A stretch of DNA of 14,604 nucleotides from CAYHGX01 sp964356355 (GTDB lineage: Bacteria > Patescibacteriota > Gracilibacteria > UBA1369 > LOWO2-01-FULL-3). Of the stretch, positions 1 through 5,649 are shown one piece after another. The notes under the pieces are model-generated. The model was not told the DNA's origin and did no database searches. It was given only the letters and a program-made list of their open reading frames with translations. The position numbers were made by a program, and so were the translations under genes. Position 1 is the stretch's first letter, and every line of letters begins with the position of its first letter. The stretch lies in NCBI GenBank assembly GCA_964356355.1, contig CAYHGX010000023.1, positions 1-14,604 of the forward strand, written 5' to 3'.

Positions 1-31
1 GTGCGTAGCATAAAATACCAATCAAACTTGA

Positions 32-127
32 GGAGAATCTTCACGAACGCGCGTAGCTTTCTAAAGCTGGAGGTCTCGTGGTTTCCTGCAGTTTTGGAAA
101 GCGAAGCTTAGTGAGTGAAGATTCTCC
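32..127. repeat. Region bounded by a 13-bp perfect inverted repeat, with internal hairpins
   Basis: GGAGAATCTTCAC (32-44) is the exact reverse complement of GTGAAGATTCTCC (115-127). Between the arms are two smaller hairpins: AGCTT/AAGCT (55-59 with 64-68) and TTTCC/GGAAA (82-86 with 96-100). Together they could fold as a three-way junction of roughly 95 bases on either strand. It lies downstream of the tRNA-Pro gene on that gene's strand. No coding sequence is convincing here. It could be a small structured RNA, a palindromic repeat element, or a decayed mobile-element end; the sequence alone does not decide. Confidence 0.55.
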
Positions 128-150
128 GAAAATCCGATATTTTGGAAGCG

Positions 151-175
151 TCGAAACCTTTCTTAAAGGTTTCGA
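151..175. repeat. Perfect 11-bp hairpin
   Basis: TCGAAACCTTT (151-161) and AAAGGTTTCGA (165-175) pair perfectly around a 3-base loop. It sits directly beyond the tRNA terminator and may act as a second, back-up terminator or as a 3'-end processing block on the minus strand. There is no long T-run on either side, so its role is uncertain. Confidence 0.6.
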
Positions 176-198
176 AAAGAAACTGCTCTCGCAGTTTC
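174..198 (-). terminator. Rho-independent terminator of tRNA-Pro
   Basis: On the minus strand GAAACTGC and GCAGTTTC form an 8-bp stem with a GAGA tetraloop, followed by TTTTC. The stem begins only two bases after the encoded CCA of the tRNA. This is the normal place and form for an intrinsic terminator of a single tRNA transcript. Confidence 0.7.
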
Positions 199-200
199 GC

Positions 201-277
201 TGGTCGGAGTGGTGGGACTTGAACCCACGACCTCAAGACCCCCAGCCTTGCGCGCTAGCCAACTGCGCCACACCCCG
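201..277 (-). tRNA. tRNA-Pro (anticodon GGG)
   Basis: The reverse complement folds as a full cloverleaf of 77 bases including an encoded CCA. The acceptor stem is CGGGGTG/CACTCCG with one G-T pair. The D stem is GCGC/GCGC and the anticodon stem CAAGG/TCTTG. The seven-base anticodon loop CTGGGGG places GGG at positions 34-36, with T33 before it. The variable loop is AGGTC. The T stem is GTGGG/CCCAC with loop TTCAAGT. The discriminator base is A, followed by CCA (201-203). GGG reads proline codons CCC and CCU. A promoter and a terminator flank it, so it is probably transcribed alone. Confidence 0.97.
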
Positions 278-288
278 ACAATGTGGCG

Positions 289-317
289 ATTCTACTATGT
301 ATCAATTTATGCTGCAA
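289..317 (-). promoter_or_regulatory. Promoter for tRNA-Pro
   Basis: On the minus strand TTGCAG (317-312) and TAGAAT (294-289) are separated by 17 bases. The predicted transcript start is near 282, about five bases before the mature tRNA. Spacing is optimal for a sigma-70-type promoter; the -35 is only partly consensus. Confidence 0.6.
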
Positions 318-395
318 CTACCTTTGCCCCAGCCGCCTTCACCACCTCCTGCCCAAAAACGCGGCATTACAGACTTGTTTTTCATAGGTAGGGTG

Positions 396-424
396 TTTAC
401 TTTATGCCAGTTTCCTGGTATAAT
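396..424 (+). promoter_or_regulatory. Sigma-70-type promoter for the 675-residue gene
   Basis: TTTACT (396-401) and a perfect TATAAT (419-424) are separated by 17 bases, and TGG just before the -10 forms an extended -10. The transcript start should be near 431, leaving about 35 A-rich untranslated bases before the ATG at 466. The next genes to 4776 are closely spaced on the same strand and may be partly driven from here. Confidence 0.75.
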
Positions 425-465
425 TAAATGAAGGTTTTTACAAAAACAAAAATAACACAAAATAT

Positions 466-2493
466 ATGTCAGCAGAAGCTCCAGATCGTGGCCCAGAGTC
501 CGGTCGTCAAGAAGCACCAGCAGAAGTGCAGGGTTTTTCCCAGGAATATATTCAAAGTCTTCATAACCTAAAAGATAGAATTTCCAGACAGGGGGCCAGC
601 GAAGACACAGAGGTGAAAAGCAGAATTGAGAGAAAAGTTGAAGACGCCGTTTATCGGGTTTTAAATGCCGGTTCTACCAGCTTTGTTTTAGTTAAGAGCG
701 AAATTGCCAAAGTGAATTTTTTGAATAGTGATGGTCCAGCCCTAATAACTGCTGAAATGTACGAGAAATTTTCAGCTTCACCAGAGGGGCGTGCTTTTTT
801 CCGAAAAGTTATAGAGCTAGGTACTCAGGCACTAGAAACGCAATATACTAGTGGATTTCAGTCTGAGAAAACTAATTTTGAAAAGGCTCAAGCCAGCATT
901 GAAGGTTGGGAGGAAAATCCTCGTCCAAATGCGAATCCTACAGAAAAATTGATCTATCAAATAGCCGAAAAATTAGGCAAAAGTCCCACAGAAATCACTT
1001 TTGATGAAGCAGTTCAGACGGGAATGATGGGCACAAAGCCTCCCTCAATTAAAGAAATAGTGAAATACGGACTTTCAGCCCTGGAATATGCGAATCCAAA
1101 GGTCGATCGCAAAAGTTGGAATGAAATTCAGAGACGTAAGAGAAAAGTTGCCACCATGGATTCCACAGATGATCTTACAGTCGAGAAAACAGACGCAGTA
1201 AAAGAGAAGGCCATCAAGGGAATTATAGAAAATCATGAGATGGGCACCGCCGAGCTTAACTACATTAAGCAGTCCCTAGACCCAGAAATAAAAAAGCTGG
1301 TTGACGATACGCTTGCAACAAAAGATGGCGATCTAAGGTTTTATACCGTGGACGGTAAGTCAGAACGGTTGCCAGACAGCAAGAATGGCTACCCAGTATT
1401 CCGTGCAGACAAAAATCCAATGATTGTTGTGTATTACAAGGATCAGCCGGTCTCTGCAGTCATCGTTGGAGTGCGCAATGGGCGCCCTGGATTTGAATAC
1501 AGAAGTAATGGTCATAATATTGGATTTTTGGATGCTAATGTTAAAAAAGATAGAGATCAACTGCTCAAGGGAATAAAAGCCGACATCGATGAGCTGGCTC
1601 TTCCGGATAAAAAAGTTGCCCCAAAGGCGGCTGGAAAATCCGCTGCAAGTCCGGCAGCAGGACCTTCTGTTAAACCTTCTGCAAAGCCTGCCGATAAGCG
1701 GGAACTTGGCGATCCAGGTGAGTTTTTAAAGGGATTTGAAAATGCTGAAAAGATAGCCCTAACAGCCGAAAATATCGGCAAACTAATTATTGAACTTCGC
1801 AAAAATCAGCCTAATTTGAATCTTGTTTCCCGCACCAAGATTTACGGTATCAACTATAATGGCAAAAGTGGTGGACTTAGAATGCGAAGAGTTGTTGATA
1901 GTACTCAAAACAATCTTTATATTGCTGACTTTGTTTTTCCACCGGATAAGCCAAATTCAGCCATGGTGCACGAGGGAATTAATTACCAGGTTGAGGATAA
2001 GGATACCGACAATATGCGCACTGGAAAGTTTCTATATGATGAGATGGTGGCTGTAATTGAAGGTCGCAGTGTGGTTAGCGGAATTCTTAAGAAATATGCT
2101 CCGCAAGAGGGTAAATTAGCCGAAGAGATTAATAATGCTCCTAAGGTTAATGCCGAATATTTATCTCAAATTGTAGAGAAAATGGACAAGGACCATCCAG
2201 TTAGTGAGCCTGTGCATTTTACAAAACCAGTGCAACTGGAATTTACCGTGAACTACAAAGGGCGCCCAGCTAGACTCTCTATTCGCCGCGAGATTACCTC
2301 CGCAAAAGCAGAAGGCTTAGATCCTAAAAAGGGTGATTTTATGAAGTATTCTACAGCGATCATGTACGCCGGCACTACCAAGCCCTATGGCGCATCATTT
2401 TTAACTGATTACACTCTGGATAACGACTGGGAGGACTTAGGTTCCAAGCTCTACAAACAGCTTGAATCAGCCGTAGATGACAGGAAGAAATAG
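466..2493 (+). CDS. Hypothetical protein, 675 aa, with tandem repeat domains
   Basis: I do not recognise a family. There is no signal peptide or membrane segment, and the protein is charged and looks cytoplasmic. The N-terminal part (about 1-280) is mainly helical. An Ala/Pro/Lys-rich linker lies at 381-415. Two similar domains follow, at about 435-533 and 563-669. Each has a helix, then strands with the shared pattern NY-x-GK/GR-x(2-3)-L-x-hydrophobic-RR (GINYNGKSGGLRMRR and TVNYKGRPARLSIRR), and then a closing helix. A segment at 288-376 may be a third, diverged copy. The ATG start follows a strong promoter and has no Shine-Dalgarno motif. A start-less open frame in the -1 register begins just before the stop codon and encodes a membrane segment, so the natural product may be longer (see 2481-2708). 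Confidence 0.9.
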   Translation: MSAEAPDRGPESGRQEAPAEVQGFSQEYIQSLHNLKDRISRQGASEDTEVKSRIERKVEDAVYRVLNAGSTSFVLVKSEIAKVNFLNSDGPALITAEMYEKFSASPEGRAFFRKVIELGTQALETQYTSGFQSEKTNFEKAQASIEGWEENPRPNANPTEKLIYQIAEKLGKSPTEITFDEAVQTGMMGTKPPSIKEIVKYGLSALEYANPKVDRKSWNEIQRRKRKVATMDSTDDLTVEKTDAVKEKAIKGIIENHEMGTAELNYIKQSLDPEIKKLVDDTLATKDGDLRFYTVDGKSERLPDSKNGYPVFRADKNPMIVVYYKDQPVSAVIVGVRNGRPGFEYRSNGHNIGFLDANVKKDRDQLLKGIKADIDELALPDKKVAPKAAGKSAASPAAGPSVKPSAKPADKRELGDPGEFLKGFENAEKIALTAENIGKLIIELRKNQPNLNLVSRTKIYGINYNGKSGGLRMRRVVDSTQNNLYIADFVFPPDKPNSAMVHEGINYQVEDKDTDNMRTGKFLYDEMVAVIEGRSVVSGILKKYAPQEGKLAEEINNAPKVNAEYLSQIVEKMDKDHPVSEPVHFTKPVQLEFTVNYKGRPARLSIRREITSAKAEGLDPKKGDFMKYSTAIMYAGTTKPYGASFLTDYTLDNDWEDLGSKLYKQLESAVDDRKK

Positions 2494-2708
2494 TTGATTC
2501 CACACACGGAAGTCCAGATTTAGCTGAGGTCCAGGTTCATGACGTCCCAGTAGATGAAGGTAGAAACGAAACCAGGGTTTGGATTAGACAGCTTGGCCTC
2601 AGGGCCACCACGGCCGCCATCGCCTTATTTACTTTTTTTGCCTCCACTGCTTTCGCCAACACTCCGGATACCTACGGCCCATATTACGTTCCTAAGGAAG
2701 TAATGTAA
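2481..2708 (+). other. Start-less 75-codon open frame in the -1 register, encoding a membrane or signal segment
   Basis: This frame opens right after a TGA at 2478-2480, overlaps the last codons of the 675-residue gene, and runs to TAA at 2706-2708. It contains no ATG, GTG or TTG initiator before its very last codon. The translation is not junk-like. An acidic, soluble stretch is followed by basic residues (RQLGLR), a hydrophobic core of about 18 residues (ATTAAIALFTFFASTAFA), and a short tail ending YVPKEVM. It could be a C-terminal membrane anchor lost from the preceding gene by a one-base deletion in AAGAAATAG, an anchor added by ribosomal frameshifting, a gene with a non-canonical start, or a decayed secreted-protein gene. 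The overlap lacks a classical slippery heptamer, so I favour an indel (real or an assembly error) or decay. Confidence 0.5.
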
Positions 2709-2787
2709 AAGGCCGGTAAATTTTCACCCTTGATTCTAGGGCTGATCCGTGCTAAAAAACTCCCCTCAATATTTAACATTTTTAATT

Positions 2788-3174
2788 ATGTCAGGGAGTC
2801 ACGGACGTGTGCCAGGAGGTACAGATGATCGGGCTGAACAAGTTGCCAGTGTAGCAACTGGACCATATTTTAGCATTTCTCCAGATCATCCACATTATGA
2901 AGTGCATCAAGAACTAGGGTTATTAAGGGGATTTGTTGACGCTATGAGGGAAGAGCTTAGACAAGGAGCCCTTAGATCTTTAAATGGGGTGACCAAAGTT
3001 AATAATCTTCGGGCAACAGTTGATGATATTGCTGAATTAACAGGCCGCCAGGCGCTTCTAATGGCCGCTAATCCATATTTGAACCAAATGGAAGATTCAG
3101 CTACAATACACGATGGTATTGCTGGCCTTGAGGCATGGATTGGTCAGGTTGAAAGCGAGCTAGATGCTGCTTAA
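2788..3174 (+). CDS. Hypothetical protein, 128 aa
   Basis: No family recognised. It is a small soluble protein with a flexible Gly-rich N-terminus (MSGSHGRVPGG), a motif GPYFSISPDHPHY near residue 25, and a mostly helical remainder containing LGLLRGFVDAMREELRQGA and a second helical pair at the C-terminus. I chose the ATG at 2788 over an in-frame GTG at 2749, which would add 13 residues read from an A/T- and C-rich leader. The A/T-rich bases directly before this ATG resemble those before the other starts in the window. nfo begins 12 bases after the stop, so the two are probably co-transcribed, but nothing in the protein indicates a repair role. Confidence 0.8.
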   Translation: MSGSHGRVPGGTDDRAEQVASVATGPYFSISPDHPHYEVHQELGLLRGFVDAMREELRQGALRSLNGVTKVNNLRATVDDIAELTGRQALLMAANPYLNQMEDSATIHDGIAGLEAWIGQVESELDAA

Positions 3175-3186
3175 TCAAAGTAATTT

Positions 3187-4056
3187 ATGCCACTAATCGG
3201 CGCACACGTAGGAGCCTCCGGAGGCTTGCATAAATGCTTTGCCAACGCCCAAAATATTGGTGCCGATTGCCTTCAGATTTTTGGTGCCTCACCGCGCCAG
3301 TGGCAGGCCTCTTTGCCCACAGATGAAGTGCTCAAAAAATATCACGCCGCACGCAAGGAATTCGCTGCTTCGGCCGGGATTTCTAGTGATGATGTCCAGG
3401 TTTTCCTGCACGCCTGTTATCTCGTAAATCTCGGCACACCCGACAAAGAAATGTACGAAAAATCCATCAAAAACCTCACAGCCCATCTCCAAATAGCTAA
3501 TCTCCTTGAGGCTAACGGCCTGATTTACCACATTGGTTCTTATAAAAATTCCACCATCGAAGAGTCCAATAAACGCGTAGCCGAGGGCATGCTCCAAGTG
3601 CTAGGGAACGCTCCCGGAAAGGCCAATCTCATTATGGAAAACGCCTCCGGCGGTGGCAATAAAATGGGAGTTACTCCTGAAGAAATTGGCGATATTTTTA
3701 AGCTCGCCAACCACGAGCGCATCAAAGTTTGCATTGATACCTGTCACGCCTTTGCCGGGGGAGTTTTAGAAACCTTTTCCCCCGCCGAACTTGAGAATTT
3801 CAAGGAGCGTTGTGACAAATCTTTTGGCCTCGAAAACCTCACCGTACTACACGTAAATGATTCCAAGATTCCTTTCGCTAAAACCACCGACCGCCACGAC
3901 AACCTCGGAGAAGGACATATCAAAAAACCAGCCTTTGTCAGTCTTGCAAAAGACAAGTTTTTCACTACACTGCCTTGGATTCTGGAAGTTCCCGGCTTCA
4001 ACAACGAAGGCCCGGACATTCAAAATATCGAAATTGCCAAGTCCCTACTCAGTTAA
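3187..4056 (+). CDS. nfo: Endonuclease IV (AP endonuclease)
   Basis: A zinc-dependent apurinic/apyrimidinic endonuclease that cuts the backbone 5' of abasic sites and removes blocked 3' ends in base-excision repair. The 289 residues match the family length (285 in E. coli) and form one TIM barrel. All nine metal ligands are visible: H75 (VFLHACYLVNLG), H115 (YHIGSY), E151 (LIMENASGGGN), D184 and H187 (VCIDTCHAF), H222 (LHVNDSK), D235 and H237 (DRHDNLGEGHI), and E267 (WILEVPG). The N-terminal IGAHVGASGG is also typical. The ATG lies 12 bases after the preceding gene with no Shine-Dalgarno motif. Codons favour C at the third position, unlike the T-rich orphan upstream. The family assignment is secure; activity follows from the complete active site. 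Confidence 0.97.
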   Translation: MPLIGAHVGASGGLHKCFANAQNIGADCLQIFGASPRQWQASLPTDEVLKKYHAARKEFAASAGISSDDVQVFLHACYLVNLGTPDKEMYEKSIKNLTAHLQIANLLEANGLIYHIGSYKNSTIEESNKRVAEGMLQVLGNAPGKANLIMENASGGGNKMGVTPEEIGDIFKLANHERIKVCIDTCHAFAGGVLETFSPAELENFKERCDKSFGLENLTVLHVNDSKIPFAKTTDRHDNLGEGHIKKPAFVSLAKDKFFTTLPWILEVPGFNNEGPDIQNIEIAKSLLS

Positions 4057-4077
4057 TTTCCTTAAATTCTATACTCT

Positions 4078-4776
4078 ATGCCTTCACGTTTATCAGACGC
4101 CCTGCTCCATCCGATCGATACAGCCGTTGCCCTTCTTCGCACTCAAGGCGGAAACTTAGTGGAGAGCGGAAGAGGAGTGGTAGACGCTTTCAAGCACTTT
4201 CCCGTCGGCCCAGATCACTATGTAGATCCTGATCATTCAGATTATCACCTGCCGGCCGGTACCAATGTTCGTCCTGTCAATGCTGTAGCAAGATTTGCCC
4301 AGACTGGAAATATTGTAGTATCGGTCAACGGTAATGGAAAAAGGTCTCAGCTACCAGCGAAAGAGTTTCAAGAGTTGGCGCACAATCGTCGCGAGCCTCT
4401 CGATCATGAAGCGATGAAAACTCTTGGAGGCTTCCTTCGTCTTACCAGAAAGATGAGTAGAGAACGTGCCTTACAAATTATGACAGCTGTAAATTCTCCA
4501 GACACTTCAAAAAACCCATTCAGAACCACAGACACTCCTGAAAGAGCTACCCGGGCTGCTATAGCTGCCGCCATCAAGTTACGCGAAACCGATTTTTTCG
4601 ATACCTCCACTGAGATTCCAGAATTATTATATCAGGCCAGATTGCGCCTTATGGAAGCCATGATTGGCGATCGCAGACACACTTTTCCGGACGAAGTGAA
4701 TTTTTATCGGCCTGCCGTGGAAGGGTTGCTGTCTAAGCCTCGTTCAGCATCCGACAGCTTAGAAACAGTAGCGTGA
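4078..4776 (+). CDS. Hypothetical protein, 232 aa
   Basis: No family recognised. Soluble, with no signal peptide or membrane helix. The N-terminal third contains GPDHYVDPDHSDYHLPAGTN, which shares a GP...PDH..Y pattern with the 128-residue protein two genes upstream. The centre (about 90-165) is helical and basic (LGGFLRLTRKMSRERALQIM), followed by a predicted helix AIAAAIKLRE and an acidic-basic C-terminal part. It starts 21 bases after nfo and probably ends the rightward transcription unit, because tandem hairpins with a T-run follow the TGA stop. Confidence 0.82.
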   Translation: MPSRLSDALLHPIDTAVALLRTQGGNLVESGRGVVDAFKHFPVGPDHYVDPDHSDYHLPAGTNVRPVNAVARFAQTGNIVVSVNGNGKRSQLPAKEFQELAHNRREPLDHEAMKTLGGFLRLTRKMSRERALQIMTAVNSPDTSKNPFRTTDTPERATRAAIAAAIKLRETDFFDTSTEIPELLYQARLRLMEAMIGDRRHTFPDEVNFYRPAVEGLLSKPRSASDSLETVA

Positions 4777-4781
4777 ACCTG

Positions 4782-4834
4782 ACTTCGGGTTTCCGCCCAG
4801 AAGTAAAGAAAATCTCTGCACGTGCAGACTTTTT
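4782..4834 (+). terminator. Tandem hairpins acting as terminator
   Basis: First hairpin: ACTTCGGG (4782-4789) pairs with CCC-a-GAAGT (4796-4804), with one bulged A. Second hairpin: TCTGC/GCAGA (4815-4819 with 4824-4828) with an ACGT loop, followed by CTTTTT. An A-rich run before the second stem can pair with the T-run, so it could also work on the other strand. It lies just after the stop of the 232-residue gene. Confidence 0.6.
4812..4833. repeat. Palindromic repeat, intergenic copy
   Basis: The core TCTGCACGTGCAGA (4815-4828) is a perfect 14-base palindrome. With its flanks this 22-base block matches 6271-6292 inside dus at 20 of 22 positions. The two differences are a compensating C/G-to-G/C swap that keeps the palindrome intact. 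This copy also serves as the second terminator hairpin. Confidence 0.75.
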
Positions 4835-4895
4835 GCTCTAAATGACGGCTTAAGTAAGGCATTTTGCCCTTGGAATTTTGTGAGTACGCACAAAT

Positions 4896-4908
4896 CCCCC
4901 AGTCTCCC
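4896..4908. repeat. C-rich 13-base repeat (intergenic copy)
   Basis: CCCCCAGTCTCCC occurs here and again exactly at 6297-6309 inside dus; an 11-of-13 match lies at 7361-7373 just before the first DUF6498-like gene. Here and in dus it follows the CACGTG palindrome in the same orientation (62 bases later here, 4 bases later in dus). Confidence 0.6.
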
Positions 4909-4927
4909 AATCTCGCAAATGACACCT

Positions 4928-4966
4928 GGTTAACATTCCAACTTTCGGAAAATCGGAATGTAAACC
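4928..4966. repeat. Long interrupted inverted repeat upstream of the cysteine-rich lipoprotein gene
   Basis: GGTTaACATTCC (4928-4939) pairs with GGAATGTaAACC (4955-4966), giving 11 bp with one A-A mismatch around a 15-base loop that can pair further through TTTC/GAAA. It lies about 110 bases before the predicted transcript start of the next gene, so it is either upstream DNA (operator-like) or a transcript end. The rest of the 4777-5089 gap holds smaller hairpins (4877-4894) and a pyrimidine-rich stretch but no gene that I can support. Confidence 0.5.
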
Positions 4967-5075
4967 AAACCCCTTTAAACAAACAAGTCTATTTCCTCCC
5001 TTGCCTACCGCCCCTCTCTCCCTTTGTTCGCATTGACGAATTCGGTAAAAAGTGTCACTGTGATCTCTTGATATT

Positions 5076-5081
5076 TATAAT
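5076..5081 (+). promoter_or_regulatory. -10 box (TATAAT) giving a nearly leaderless mRNA
   Basis: A perfect TATAAT ends eight bases before the A of the ATG at 5090. The predicted start of transcription, about seven bases after the box, falls within a few bases of the start codon. No clear -35 is present at the usual distance. Confidence 0.55.
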
Positions 5082-5089
5082 TCTCAAAT

Positions 5090-5590
5090 ATGCGTAGTCT
5101 TTCAAGTTTAGCAGCAGCGGCATTCATTTCAACATCAGTCCCTGCTTGCGGCCCAATGCCCCAGCAGGTTGAACAAGCAGGTAGCAATAATCCTTTCTTC
5201 AATATCGAGATTGCGAGAGCGGCTAAAGTTTGCGTTGAAGGCGGCCCTCTTACTCAGTGCTGTGATGTTTCTCCAAACGATGAAAAGGCAATGGCAATGT
5301 CAAAAGCCGACGAAAGGGTGGATCTTTATAGTAGTACAGAAACTTCAGGATTTTTTCCGTGTGAGCCAGGCAGCCGGATGGAATCTGACGAGGCAGGCCG
5401 CAATGCTTGTTTAGAAGATACAATGTCTTCAGTAGCTGAAAAGGCAGCCACTTGCATGGGAGGATCTTCCTTGGAACCAGACGTGAATTGTGACGCCACT
5501 ACAGGAAAAAGAACTGTAAAATGGGATTGCTACAATGGCCCTCGACAAATGATGCAACCGATGAACCATAGTGTACCTCAAGAGGCGTAA
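5090..5590 (+). CDS. Cysteine-rich putative lipoprotein, 166 aa
   Basis: The N-terminus MRSLSSLAAAAFISTSVPAC has a basic residue, a hydrophobic core and a lipobox-like VPAC, so C20 is the likely lipid-modified residue and the protein would be anchored outside the membrane. The mature part has eight more cysteines (48, 57, 58, 91, 107, 122, 134, 147), enough for four disulfides, including a CC pair in LTQCCDV. The middle is acidic and the C-terminus carries several methionines. No family recognised; a disulfide-stabilised surface domain is the plain reading. It appears to be a single-gene unit, with a promoter just upstream and a strong terminator just downstream. The lipobox has proline where alanine or serine is commoner, so simple secretion with signal-peptidase I cleavage is an alternative. 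Confidence 0.82.
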   Translation: MRSLSSLAAAAFISTSVPACGPMPQQVEQAGSNNPFFNIEIARAAKVCVEGGPLTQCCDVSPNDEKAMAMSKADERVDLYSSTETSGFFPCEPGSRMESDEAGRNACLEDTMSSVAEKAATCMGGSSLEPDVNCDATTGKRTVKWDCYNGPRQMMQPMNHSVPQEA

Positions 5591-5620
5591 GTTCAAACAT
5601 TAAGACCTCGACCACCTACC

Positions 5621-5646
5621 AAAGCGCGCTTCAACCCGCGCTTTTT
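5621..5646. terminator. Terminator between convergent genes
   Basis: AAAGCGCG (5621-5628) and CGCGCTTT (5637-5644) form a perfect 8-bp stem with an 8-base loop. The T-run 5642-5646 favours termination of the rightward lipoprotein transcript. The A-bases at the other foot give a shorter T-run for leftward dus transcription, so it may act in both directions. Confidence 0.8.
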
Positions 5647-5649
5647 GTA

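Noticed and set aside
78..431. Open frames across the tRNA region
   Set aside because: They run through the tRNA-Pro gene and its terminator hairpins and are not protein-like.
2749..2787. GTG start extending the 128-residue gene
   Set aside because: The added residues come from leader-like DNA, and the ATG at 2788 fits the A/T-rich start context of neighbouring genes.
4774..4776. Possible recoding of TGA as glycine, known in some related candidate phyla
   Set aside because: TGA stops here and at 11509-11511 give sensible gene ends, and reading through the one at 4774 runs into a terminator hairpin and a nearby stop.
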